DNA of 64,000 bases from Mastigias papua (Eukaryota > Cnidaria > Scyphozoa > Rhizostomeae > Mastigiidae), in the NCBI GenBank assembly GCA_964019165.1, contig OZ025278.1, positions 13,147,786-13,211,785 of the forward strand, written 5' to 3'. A model generated the notes under the pieces. It worked only from the letters and a program-made list of their open reading frames with translations. It had not been told where the DNA came from and made no database searches. The position numbers and the translations under genes are program-made. Below are positions 1 through 10,252 of the stretch, one piece after another (position 1 is the stretch's first letter; each line of letters starts with the position of its first letter).

Positions 1-93
1 TGGGACGTTAATGCAAGGAGACGATTGCTTGAAGATGTATATGAACTTATCGACATTCTTAGGTCTGAACAATCCAGTATTGAGCTTTCTTAA
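1..93 (+). CDS. Possible 3' end of an upstream coding exon (unrecognised)
   Basis: The window opens in a frame that stays open from base 1 for 30 codons and stops with TAA at 91-93. The peptide is of mixed composition (starts WDVNARRRLLEDVYELIDIL, then a short polar tail), as in the helical C-terminus of a real protein. It could be the last exon of a gene starting left of the window. It could also be an internal exon of the next gene, with a weak donor (AG|GTCTGA) near base 62, but that donor would leave phase 2 while the next clear exon at 1601 starts in phase 0. I do not recognise the family. Confidence 0.25.
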   Translation, partial: WDVNARRRLLEDVYELIDILRSEQSSIELS

Positions 94-537
94 CTTATTG
101 AACATTCAAACACTGCTTCCCTGTGCACTGCTTTCATATTACAAAAACTTGGACCTTTTTCGAAGTATTCCTTTGAATCTCCTGTAACTGTGCGTAGTGT
201 ATTTCTCATTTCTCTCCAAACACATAGTGTTTTATAGGTTTTATAGGTAATCGTGTTTTGCTTTGAAGGTAATCAGAAGCATTTTCTGGCTCTTCCAATG
301 TCCGTTCCTCTATTTTTCCTAAATATACGACCATCATGTTTGAAAGTGCAAACGCCTGTTTTTCCATTTTCCTCTAATGAACTATAGCGTACTTTCTCTG
401 CACTGCATGGTGCACTGGACGCCACCTGCCCTTACATCATTAACTTTGCACCACATGGTTAGGCACAGCGATTGGTACATTAGGTGTCCTGTCGTCATGC
501 AGAGCAATGAGCGTCAGAAAGAATCGGTTCGTTCAAA

Positions 538-905
538 TACACGTTTTTTATTAAAAGCAACAAGCCTTCTGCTTTCAGCTTAAATGTTTTTCGTAAAATT
601 CTACCAAATTTAGTCTCACAAGTTTCTGAAATTTTTCTTAAAATTCTTTTAATTTTCAATAACAATAATAACCCAGATTAGGCAGCTGTGGGATGAGAAA
701 TAGAATATATTCAAGTTCTGTGAAGTGTGTACGTATATTGTCCGTATTTTGTATCCAGTTTGATAAGGAATTTCATGCAAAAACAGTTTTTCAAGTTTAC
801 TCATGAAGCTCCGCCTGCCTATGTTTCTTAACTATTTCCTAATTTTGCCTGGTTTGAACCTCATGTTTCTTATATATTTGTTTCTTATAAAAAAATAGAC
901 GTGTA
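538..905. mobile_element. TACACGT-type inverted-repeat element, copy a (TAAGAAA word)
   Basis: Left end TACACGTTTTTTATTAAAAG and right end CTTATAAAAAAATAGACGTG(TA) are inverted relatives of each other. The right half carries several TTTCTTA words (reverse complement TAAGAAA) and a GCCTGGTTTGAACCTC stretch. No open frame of note: a non-autonomous element. It belongs to the family described under findings, with other copies at 6399, 20456, 25445, 31278 and 61776. Confidence 0.5.
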
Positions 906-1030
906 GCATCGCATCAATCTTGTCCTGTTTACTCTACACGTCAACTAAGATCGTAATGCCCTGTACACCAGCAAGAATGGGCATAGAAGAACATTCTGAT
1001 CATATGTGAAAAGTCTGTTGGTACTACAGA

Positions 1031-1290
1031 ACTTCACTATAGCACGAAAAGGCGGGAACATTCTTTAAGCATACTGAACAGCTTTTTTCGTCCGACACTC
1101 GTCAGAGTATATAGTCGTACTACAACTGAAGTATATAGTCAGATGCGGATACACGTGATATGATGAACAATGACAACTTTGAATATCCGCATCGGGCTAT
1201 ATATTTCAGTCCACCTTTCGGTCGTTATCCGACGTTTTATACTCTGACGAGTGTCATACGAAAAAGCGTTTCATCGTGTTATAGTGAAAT
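1031..1290. mobile_element. Foldback/MITE-like inverted repeat, about 260 bp
   Basis: The two arms pair in inverted order: ACTTCACTATAGCACGA at 1031 with TCGTGTTATAGTGAAAT at 1274-1290, and CGACACTCGTCAGAGTATA near 1092 with TATACTCTGACGAGTGTCAT near 1238. ATGCGGATA near 1143 pairs with TATCCGCAT near 1183. Arms are imperfect but extend nearly to the centre. No coding capacity. Confidence 0.6.
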
Positions 1291-1323
1291 TCTGATCATA
1301 ATACACGTTGCAGCCCAATGCTT

Positions 1324-1479
1324 CAGAGCTCTGATCAGGTCTATTTTCTCCCAACCTAGTTGACCAATCGTCATGAAACATAGGCCCATTTTTAGCTGTG
1401 TAATGCATGTGTGGTCTGAATCCTGCATGATGATTGGTCAATTGGCTTGGGAGAAAATAGACCTGGTCAGAGCTCTCTG
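1324..1479. mobile_element. MITE with about 48-bp terminal inverted repeats
   Basis: Left terminus CAGAGCTCTGATCAGGTCTA continues as TTTTCTCCCAACCTAGTTGA and CCAATCGTCATG. The right end, read in reverse, is CAGAGAGCTCTGACCAGGTC followed by TATTTTCTCCCAAGCCAATT and GACCAATCATCATG. The centre holds GGGCCCATTTTTAGCTGTG-like sequence that recurs in a second copy at 61098-61291, showing dispersal. Non-coding. Confidence 0.7.
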
Positions 1480-1600
1480 CCATTCGGAGGCTATACATAT
1501 AATAACAAACAGCCTTATGTGCTCAGCTACAGCACTCTCCTCTTGATGGTGACGCTGAACAGCGGAGATTGTTCGGTAACTGGTATGGTTTCAATTTCAG

Positions 1601-4456
1601 AATAATTATGACTGGTACAAACGAGGCACATTGCCGTCACTGATAGAACTTGAAGATAAAAACCAGGAGAAGATAGCGGAGCTCATGCAGGCAAGTCACG
1701 CTCTTATGGAAGACATTGCTAATGTGTTTGACGTCATAGCGGGTATGAAGAAGAAGATTGCTTTGTTAAAGTAAGTTGAAATACCTCGAATAGCTTCATT
1801 TTCTGCCTTGTTGCTTGGGAAACTTTATTCCAATATTACAACCATTTCTTTGTTTTCTGATCACAAGGCCGGTGCAAAAGTCTTAAAGCCAAAACTGGTC
1901 AAAAAAATAACCCCCCTAATTTTTTGGAACAAAGTCCAAAATATTAAATAATACCAGCAAAGGCAAAGCGGAATGTAGTGCGCATGCACTTATTTTTGCT
2001 TTGTCGTGTAGAATCAGGCGCTATTGAAAGCATTCTTGACTGTTATGTCACTACATGTTAATTTGTTAGTTCGTATGAATCGGCTTGATTTAATGTTTTA
2101 TCATTAGGCTAGAACAACTATCCAAAATTAGTTAAAGTAGTCAGAAGAACATAGCCTTCGATTACATGACCTACGCTGTATGAGTGATGTTGCTCTCTTG
2201 GCTAAGTCAGGTACCCTTTCTTCTCTATCTGACGATGTTAGCACACAATTCATAACCCTAATCCCATTACAGTCAAGATTGTAGACACTTGTGTTCTCCA
2301 TTCTGATTTTGGAACCTGCAGCTTAGATGTATGATTTGTAATGAGGATGACTACAGACAGAGGCATATTCCCTCTTCAAGTTTACATGTTAATAGCGGCG
2401 TATATGGTCACAGTGACTATAAAAAGTGACGTAGACCAACTAAGACGTAAAACAGTTGCACAAACGAGCGTTTCGACTGTGGCTAGAGTCATCATCAGCA
2501 AAATAGCCTAAGCACTAGGGTCTATTATTAGTAGAAAATTGAACAATAATCACTGTGTAGGTTTTGTGTTTCGTGATTATAAAGTATCATGTCATTGGTT
2601 TGTTTTCTAAACAGATTTTAGTCTACGATAGGAGTTTACAATTTATTTCTTTTACTGATAACCTTCAGTCTCGTAGTTGCTTCATAGTCTTCAAACCGTT
2701 TATTTTCATCTTACCGTGTAGCTTTTTCGGACTGTTTGAAGCGAGTCATTCTTCAGTTCTGCCAGGTCCTGTTCTTTTTTGTCACAAATGATTTTTGTCC
2801 TTATCATCTGACTTCTTTTTTTCTATGCTCACACCTGTTTTTTCGCATTAGCGAGTCGTCACACCCAGCTCTGAGATTCTGGAGACCTACTGAAGAATCT
2901 AAGGAGAAAGAAAACTTAGACGATAAAGTTGGGGACAAATTGGACGATGTAATGGACAAGTCTATGGAATTTAGTATCGAAGAAGAAGACAAAGACAAAA
3001 GTGATGTAAAGGAAGGTGATGATAGGACAAATAGGCCAAAAGTTGACTTAGTTGATGAAGCCAGTACGATTTTGTCAAACACAGTTAGTGTGAGTGGAAA
3101 AAATAGAGATAGTAGTGACCGGGAAGAAGAACTTCCATTGGGACAAAACCCAAACACCAGAAGTCTATCCGGTGAGCTATCTAGTGTTAATAATGGATCG
3201 GAAAGCAGCCTACCCGCAAATGGGATGAAAGATACCGAAACACCGATCGTTAATGAAACCTCAATGGACTCATGCACTTTGGGAGAAAACACGAATGTTA
3301 AATCAAACTGTATTGAAAGCAAAAGTGATACTGACCGTGACGATGGAGCGCAGAATGAATCATTAGATATTGTAAACGCAAAGTTGAAATTGCAAGACCA
3401 TCTGGATGATATAGAGAATAAACTTAACCAGAGAATGGATGAAATCGAAAGCAATATTGATGGTAAGATTCGCGAGTATTTTTGATCATACCTTACTGCT
3501 TGAAAGCGATACAAATTCTCTTTTTCCAGTAATAGGTAATGATTTTGCACGATTTTCTGGAGAAAATGATGATTTTTGGTGATTTAGGTATTTGAGCACG
3601 TTTACTTCTATAGTGTGTAGTCCACTTCATCAGGCTTCTGTAAATCTATAGCTTCGAGAAGTGAATGGTAATCTATTTTGCATCAACTTTGGGATGTCAG
3701 AAATTCCCAAAAGTCTTTTGGAGATTTTATATTGATTTTTAGTTATAATATGGTTAGTGCTTGTTTGAGAAATCTGAGAGTCTGAACCCCCCCCCCCCCC
3801 TCCTCCCTTGATTATTTTCAGTTTCTTTGAGCTAGTTGTTTTAATCCATGTCCAAGTCTAACAATAAAAACTTGTAGAGTCTGCTTGATTTGTTTTTTGT
3901 ACTTTGTTTTATTTTTGTTAGCAGGACACAGCGAAAAATCAAGTGTGTCATGTAAACACTATGATTTTGAAATTAAGTGAAATAGCATTTATCCTAAGTA
4001 TAACTTAACACTCAAATGCATTAATACTTTAAAATTCTAGGTTTTTTCCGAATTTTAATGGTATGATAGTATATTTTACTTCTCTTTTTAGCAGTTTTGG
4101 TTCCTTTTTCTGTTTGGTTTATATTTTCAAGTCGTTACCATATTTTCAAACTTATACTTAGAGGTTTCAAAAGTTTTGAGAAATTTATGAGCCTGGATTC
4201 TTTACTTTTCAGTTATACTGGATGTATTGTCCTTGTTAAAATGATGAAATGAAATAAATCCTGAGTGAGACCTTCAGTACATTCATGAATTTATATATTT
4301 TGTCTTTGATTTTCTAGTGCTTGAGCAAAAGTACATCGAATGCGAAAAAAACGCAAACGAAGGCGAACCGAAATCCGCATTTAAAATTGCCTTGCCGGAT
4401 ATGACGTCGATTGTTCGTCATTTGAACATGATAAATAGACAGCTGGTGAATATCAC
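1601..4456 (+). CDS. Unrecognised coiled-coil / acidic Ser-Asp-Glu-rich protein, internal exons
   Basis: Three exons join in frame: 1601-1770 (acceptor TTTCAG, donor GTAAGT, ends phase 2), 2852-3462 (acceptor GCATTAG, donor GTAAGA, ends phase 1) and 4318-4456 (acceptor TTCTAG, donor GTGAGT, ends phase 2). Phases match at both junctions, which is strong evidence they are one gene. Exon one encodes a helical segment containing LEDKNQEKIAELMQASHAL. Exon two is long and acidic (Ser/Asp/Glu/Asn rich), ending in an amphipathic coiled coil (LQDHLDDIENKLNQRMDEIE). Exon three continues with helical sequence (MTSIVRHLNMINRQLVNIT). The reading frame enters open at 1601, so the 5' exons are missing or not found. 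A weak candidate last exon is 5980-6040 (acceptor CTCTCACAG, stop TAA at 6038). I do not recognise the family; the look is of a cytoplasmic scaffold or trafficking adaptor, but that is only an impression. Confidence 0.6.
2437..2515 (-). ncRNA. Hammerhead-like stem-loop (retroelement remnant)
   Basis: Read on the minus strand, CTGATGA is followed by T, a GACT stem, an eight-base loop, AGTC and then GAAACGCTCG. This is the order of a hammerhead ribozyme core (CUGANGA - stem II - GAAAC). The extra base before stem II is not canonical. Similar phrases occur in Penelope-like and other retroelement ends. No cleavage-site strand was established, so activity is uncertain. It lies in the intron between exons at 1601 and 2852. 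Confidence 0.3.
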
Positions 4457-6398
4457 GTGAGTTTGTGGAGATCCGAAACGAATGTCAGCAGGTTTTGGGT
4501 ATTGTAGAATACACTCATTTGTTGATCTTTTGCGTTAGAGCCGACACCTCTAATGCAGTTTTTTATCTCAAAATCATAACCTACGATAGTTTTAAATCTG
4601 AATGTCGGCGTGAGATAAGCAAAAACTCCGCAAATTGGACTGCTGTTGATGAATATTTTAGGCTCACATGGTCACCGCCGCTATTTGAACGTGAATATTC
4701 AGTGACTTCTTTCGTCATCTGTAATCCATTAATAGTTCTGAGCCACAGCGCCTTCTACGGTACTTTTAATTATTCTCATTTCATTTGCATCTGACTTTTC
4801 TTAGTGGTTTTACTCGAAAGAACTTTCATAGCTTTTGTAGCTTTTGGCCATTGTTGGTAGTTCTTTTTCGAGCTTTTACCCAATCAAGATCAAAGATAGC
4901 CTCTCCACATACCTCCCCCATTCTTTGGTGCGGACTGATTCGAATGGAATTGAAATGGTTTGCAAAATTTGCCTCAAGGTTTCTTCAATCTTTGTTGAGT
5001 TTCTGCGACGTTTAATTATTTAGGTTAAGTGTTTCGCGAAGAGTTTTATTTCAATGCTGTTTGACTATTACAACACAGACCACACTTGGTTACTACCTTA
5101 AGGAACATTGCCATTAAGATCAAATATATACATTTACATGTTATGTTTAGTGGCCATTATATGTATCATGATGAATACCATACATCAGTAACAAAGACTG
5201 CGAAAATGAAAAACGTAATAGCGCTAAAAGGTGGACCAGGGATTTCTTTGGTTTACTTATCCAGTTTTACATTATCTTAATCAAATCGACCGGTTTCTTT
5301 TAAGCCTGCTCTTCATATGCTCGTTATGATTTTTTGGGTTGCTGTGAGCGACTCCACCAGTGCCACTGACTTTGTACAAACAAGACTACGTAGCGAGAGA
5401 GTTGTATTTTAAAGGGCGTAGGTTTTGAATCTTTGATTTGATTGGATTGTGTGCTCTTATTGGCTGATACAGTTTGGGGAATTTTAGATAGGCTCTCGGC
5501 TAATCAAAGATTTGTGACCTATCCTGTTATATTGATGCAAAAACTGTTTTTAGCATCGAATTTATTCGTTTTCTTTTTGATGCATTGTGTTGTATATGTA
5601 TTTGTCATCTTTTACAAATGCCCCTTTTAGAGCGTACGTACTTTTTGAATGGTCCCTTAAGCAGTGCTGGAATCATGAACATGCGAAAAAACTTTCTTAC
5701 AATATACTTGTATATCTTCTACTCTTGTAAAGGAATGCACTATGCTTTGTGCACTTATTTGATTATTACCTTGGCCATATGCGTGAGAGCAAATGTTTGA
5801 TTGTTGATGCAGTGCTTTGCGGCTCGCACTACGATTGAATAAGGGTGTTTGGAAGTTAGATTTGCGATATGCCTATAGAGTTTACCTGAAGTAATTGACT
5901 GTGAAATTGTCACACCCACCCCCCACCCCTTTTAATACCTAACATTGGATCTTACCAGCTGACCAATTGTCTCTCACAGATTCATTATTTTAGCGAGCAC
6001 ATGTAGGAATCAGGGGTATTGTGCCAAAACCCTCCTGTAAAGTAGGCCGTAGTAAGTTTTCCATTGCATTATTTCTGAAGTGCTCTGGATGCACAGCTTG
6101 CTTATTATTGAACTCGTATTCGAAGCATTTTATATGTAAATTCAATGTTCCTGTTGCCGTCAGTGTTCTTTCTAATACCAAGAAGACACGGTTGGCAATT
6201 CATAGCTCTTGATAAGTTGTATTAATTTTCATTGAGACATAATCAAATTATAAGACAGATAGATAGTAATATACAATTTAGATATTTCGTTATGTTTTTA
6301 TGAATCTTGAAGTTTTTGAATCAATTTGTGCTATTAGAGTCTTGCTAGCTTTCGTCTATGAGCCTCAGATATGCTCTTTCGTATGATTCCTTTGCTGA

Positions 6399-6779
6399 TG
6401 CACATTTTTTTAATAGGAAACAAGTGTATATAAGAAGCACGAGGATCAAACCATGCAGGAATTTAGAAAGGTTTAAGAAACACAGGCAGACTGAAGTCCA
6501 AAGTAAAGTTAAAAAAACTGTTTTTTACAGAAGGCTTTTATTTAATTGGAAACAAAATACAACACCCATCTCTCAAGTGCTTTCAAACAATTCAAATCGA
6601 AACTCAGTTATTTAAAAATTTCACGGAACCCGGACTTCTTAAATCTTATCTCGCCGTTCCCGCAGCCACATTGTTATTATCATTGGAACTATCAAAAATT
6701 TTAAGAAATATTTAAGGTTGGATGTAGGAATCATCAAGGCTGAAAGCAGAAAGTTTGTTTCTTATTAAAAAGATATGTA
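6399..6779. mobile_element. TACACGT-type inverted-repeat element, copy b (TAAGAAAC word)
   Basis: Left end GCACATTTTTTTAATAGGAA (then ACAA) and right end TTGTTTCTTATTAAAAAGAT (then ATGTA) are inverted relatives. Inside are TTTAAGAAACACAGGCAGAC, TCTTAAATCTTA and AAGAAATATTTAAGG. A diverged relative at about 56575-57250 shares the internal segments AAGAAACACAGGCAG-CTGAA and AAGGCTGAAAGCAGAAA-TTTGTT. Non-coding. Confidence 0.5.
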
Positions 6780-7679
6780 ATTAGGCAGGCTGCTGTGTAG
6801 ATTTTGAAGGCAGTCGGTATTCTATGCAGAAATCCTATTTTGTGCCCATTTTGTAGATTAGGGTCCTCCCGCCAAATAACAAGTTGTGTGCCTTGTAGAG
6901 CACTTTTTGTCCTTGAAATTACGTTCATGGTATAACTAAAAAGAGAGTACAGAACTAAGGCGGACAGAACTAAATGCCCTTCCTGGAGATATTTTCAATA
7001 GTTTTCTGCTACTTTTCTAAATGACCTGGGCTAGCGAGGCTAATCTGATTTTCACATTTGAGTTATTCCACATGTTACTTCAACGATAAGTGTTGGTTCA
7101 CAGGACCCAACTGTGACCATGGGATAATAGTGTGAAACTCTTGCTCTTGTTTTCGTTCTTGTTGCATTACTACAAATCTTTCTTCTATAGCAGAAGGAAG
7201 CTCTTGGAAGTAAATCGAGAAAAGGAACCAGCTCATTGCCATTAAAAGTACACGAAATATAAGCTCTGGAAGTCTTTTGTAAGGAGCTTCTTTATACGTA
7301 GCCTACACGTAGAAGGCCAAAACATCTAAAGAACTTTCATTCTCCAGAACAAACCCCCTTTAGAACGTTTTAATCTGGTAGATTTTTATTATTGCACTCA
7401 AAATATTTAGAGCTAGTTCTTCATACATTGAAGTCCACAGTCACTTTCTGCCGCTTCTACGCGGCTGTAGAACGCCAGAACCTAGTTGACTGCTACACGC
7501 TTTCCTTCCTCGCTGAGAATGGCCTAAACTATGCAGTCGTATTGGTCCTAGGTATGACGTCATAATTGATATAAGAATTTCTCACCAAGTGACGCAAAAC
7601 AAACGCCGATTTCTTTCCTTTTCTCACCATCGAGAGCGAAAATACTAACTTCATTCTTTCATTTCTATTACATTCTGTA

Positions 7680-7725
7680 AGCAACTGATGACGGATAGTT
7701 ATTATCCGAAACATGTTTTGCAAAA
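7680..7725 (+). ncRNA. Hammerhead-like stem-loop
   Basis: CTGATGA, one extra C, stem GGATA, loop GTTAT, stem TATCC, then GAAAC. This is the same architecture (CTGATGA-N-stem-GAAAC) as the minus-strand hairpin near 2480, with a different stem that has kept base pairing. It may be the remnant of a Penelope-like or related retroelement. Catalysis is not demonstrated and the extra base argues caution. Confidence 0.3.
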
Positions 7726-7969
7726 TTAAAAGTCTAGTTGTGTTTCTTCGACTTATCTCAAACTTAACTTCATTCTGTATTGGAAAGATGAAGTTTTCAA
7801 TTTTCACTGAAATCAGAAACTCGAAGTTATTTCTGCACAAGCACTTTAAGCCAGCTCACTTTTATGCACATTTTGATGGGTTTGGCCAGAATTTCGATAT
7901 GCTTTGAAGTGTTACAATTAAAGCCTGAATGTATGCTCAATAGTATGCCTTCTTTGTGGACACTTTGAA

Positions 7970-8310
7970 TACATACTTTTTTCAAGAATATAGTCAATAA
8001 GAATATCAAGGCTCAAATACTTTGAAATTTAAGAATAATTTATTAATAATGCAAGGCTCGGGTTTCATCAATGTTTAGATTTTCTGCTGAGTTGAGTTTT
8101 TTTAGAAAACAAAATAAATTGAACTTATCCTGTCTGGAACTCGTTACACTATGATGCGACTAAACAACTCTTCAGGAAGTGTCAGGCCCCCCTTTTTGTT
8201 ATAAGAATATAGTCTATACGAGAATTAATGCTCAAAATCGCTAAAATTTAAGAACAATTTAAGAATATTCTTTGCCTCAAAATCAAAAAAAGTTTAATAA
8301 TATCGAGGCT
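7970..8310. mobile_element. Probable TACACGT-family remnant with TAAGAATA words
   Basis: Begins with TACATACTTTTTTCAAGAAT, a diverged family left end. It holds repeated AAGAATA words (near 7984, 8000, 8031, 8206 and 8262) next to GGCTCAAAT or GCCTCAAAAT words. A second left-end-like segment (TTTTTGTTATAAGAATATAG) starts near 8195. I found no clear right terminus, so this may be two overlapping truncated copies. Confidence 0.35.
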
Positions 8311-8460
8311 TAGTGAAGACTAATAGATTGAACACTGGCAAGATGATGTCTTTTTGTGACATGTGCTTTGAAAGGTCTCCTTAAAAGCTAAGGCAGCCAT
8401 TGCATTTTTCGTAGGTTTACAAATTGGTAAAAATGGCCAACTAAAAGAATGAAAGGTAAT

Positions 8461-8671
8461 GCCCCGTTTAGACGATCAATCATCTCACCCAACATTTGCC
8501 GAAGGTTAATGTTAAGCGAAATGTTGGGTCAGTTGAACACTAAGTTGGGTTACCAAAAATTGGCCGTTCTGATGTTGAACGGGATTTGCTTTAAATCAAA
8601 AATGATGGTTGGAGGCATCCAACTGTTCTTTTTTGTCAAATGTTAGGTGAAATGTATGGTCGTTTGAACAC
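8461..8671. mobile_element. Small MITE-like inverted-repeat element
   Basis: The left arm reads CGTTTAGACGATCAATCATC then TCACCCAACATTT. The right end, read in reverse, gives CGTTCAAACGACCATACATT then TCACCTAACATTT. The match is imperfect but covers over 30 bases. About 210 bp, no coding capacity, just upstream of INTS15. Confidence 0.45.
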
Positions 8672-8899
8672 ATCATTTATCGATAAGGCCCATAGTTTAA
8701 CGATAGGGCCTCGGTCCTACTTAAGCTGCCATTTGAGAACGAGACTTGGAGACAACAACTGCAGCGAGGTAAATGGCGACTTTGTTCCTATATGGCGTAC
8801 GAATGCAAACAGGATATTGGTGATTCTATATGTAGCTCAGGCAAGTCTGCACCATTTGATTACTTCTGCTATTAAGTTTCGCCAGCATTGGATGTAGCG

Positions 8900-10252
8900 A
8901 TGGATATTGATGAGGATGATGATCTAGGTGAAGACATATGGAATGCTTTTTCCTGGCGCTCGCATATTTCGGGCAAGATCAACTTAATGCAAAAGTACTT
9001 TGAAGGTCTAAGCTTCCCGGAGTCCTTCAAACAAATGATAGACTTTTTTGATACTTATTTCGTAGCGTTTCTAGATGAGGATAACAGAAATATTGAAGAG
9101 GGCTTGCCGACTAAACTGAAACACAGCAATGTTCCAAGAGTTATTGTCGATGCTTGTTTTTTCACTATTCTTGACGACAGCAAGTTCACGGCCTTGCAGG
9201 AGCTGAGGCTGTTAGAATTAATGTGCACTTATTACCAGGTTGAAAAGCTAGATGTACCACGATACCTTGTATTTGAGTGCATTTTTGGAAGCTTGGTTGA
9301 TGATGAAACGAAGTTGCAAGATGTAAAAATTAAATTCCTCGGAAAACTGATATCGTTGGCGGCTGCCACTGAGTGCAAACTCATACTTGAGAGCTTTGCA
9401 ATTCTATTGCAGAAAGTTGGCAAAAGTGCGAAGTATTTGCCAGTTATATCCCATTTAGTGAATGATTACTGTATCCTTGTCCCATCTGCTTCTAATGTAT
9501 TGGAAAATGCTATCCAAATTAGCCCACTGTTTGCACTTCAGATTGTGGAGGTTTTGCCTGTGCTATACAGCTTCCATGAAAAACCTCAACAGGGTGGCAA
9601 AGATGCTGATGATGAAGACTACCCTGGCATTCATCAAGGTTTACCCGCTATTGCACTACTCACAATCACTGGCTCTTGGCTATCATCTAATCCCAAGTGT
9701 TTTACTTCAAGAAAGATACATGGCTTCACATCATTGCCATCTATATACTCATCTCTGGATGAAATCATCCCAGCAAAGAAGAGTGCCTGCCCAATTACAG
9801 GACTACTTGCTTGGTCGGTACTTTCTCCTCTTTTTGCAGGTGTTAAGATTGGGAATAGATTGATTGATGCTGAAGAGATACAGAAGGCCTCATCACTGCT
9901 CCATTATGGGATTCTGAATTATTTTGCTTTGCATCGTAAGGGAGATTCTAGTGCATCTGGAGATGAAGATGAGCTGGAGCCAGGGGAAGTATCAGAGGAG
10001 AGAAAGCCTGTAGAAGAACTCATATTTGAAGCTGATATCAGAGATGTAATTGCATACCTTGATGAGACAGTTGAGAATTTAAATGAGGAGATTACCAAAG
10101 AAAAAGTAGGTGAGAGTATAGACAGGCTTGCACAGATAATTCAAGTTTCTAAATGGAGTGGATGTTTTTTGCCATCAGGCAAGAAATTCAAGCATGCACT
10201 CAAGAAAGTACCTAAAACCAAACTGTTTTCAAAAGTTATTAAAAGTTTGTGA
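8900..10252 (+). CDS. INTS15: Integrator complex subunit 15 (C7orf26 orthologue), single exon
   Basis: Encodes about 450 aa, close to the human protein (about 449). INTS15 is a subunit of the nuclear Integrator complex, which cleaves snRNA and nascent RNA polymerase II transcripts. Matches to the family: LQELRLLELMCTYYQ (about residues 99-113; human LQELQLLEIMCNYFQ), then KFLGKLISLAAA, LVNDYCILVP, and near the C-terminus SIDRLAQIIQVSKWSG (human SLDRLAQALQVAMASG). An acidic linker (SGDEDELEPGEVSEE) sits before the last domain. The frame can be read from TTG at 8888, but the first ATG is at 8900 and an in-frame TAA lies at 8873-8875, so I take 8900. A possible acceptor (TTTCGCCAG) just upstream could mark a non-coding 5' exon. 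The frame is uninterrupted over 1.35 kb. It lacks the proline/histidine-rich tail of the human protein. Family assignment is from remembered similarity but is strong. Confidence 0.88.
   Translation: MDIDEDDDLGEDIWNAFSWRSHISGKINLMQKYFEGLSFPESFKQMIDFFDTYFVAFLDEDNRNIEEGLPTKLKHSNVPRVIVDACFFTILDDSKFTALQELRLLELMCTYYQVEKLDVPRYLVFECIFGSLVDDETKLQDVKIKFLGKLISLAAATECKLILESFAILLQKVGKSAKYLPVISHLVNDYCILVPSASNVLENAIQISPLFALQIVEVLPVLYSFHEKPQQGGKDADDEDYPGIHQGLPAIALLTITGSWLSSNPKCFTSRKIHGFTSLPSIYSSLDEIIPAKKSACPITGLLAWSVLSPLFAGVKIGNRLIDAEEIQKASSLLHYGILNYFALHRKGDSSASGDEDELEPGEVSEERKPVEELIFEADIRDVIAYLDETVENLNEEITKEKVGESIDRLAQIIQVSKWSGCFLPSGKKFKHALKKVPKTKLFSKVIKSL

Larger units (their letters stand above)
94..1600. 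other. Non-coding stretch with small inverted-repeat elements
   Basis: No convincing exon is visible. The stretch contains three inverted-repeat elements listed separately (538-905, 1031-1290, 1324-1479). The short open frames here fall inside those elements and have no recognisable composition. Confidence 0.5.
4457..8899. other. Non-coding stretch between the coiled-coil gene and INTS15
   Basis: No exon could be supported except the weak last-exon candidate at 5980-6040. The region contains inverted-repeat elements at 6399-6779 and 8461-8671, a TAAGAATA-rich element remnant at 7970-8310 and a hammerhead-like hairpin near 7684. Open frames of 60-109 codons here lack coding character. Confidence 0.4.

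Noticed and set aside
2804..3550. 248-codon minus-strand open frame opposite the acidic exon
   Set aside because: Ser/Leu/Phe-rich mirror of the Asp/Glu/Lys-rich plus-strand exon, which has fitting splice sites and phases; the minus frame has none.
8888..8890. TTG as start of the INTS15 frame
   Set aside because: Nuclear genes of animals seldom start at TTG, and an ATG follows four codons later in the same frame.
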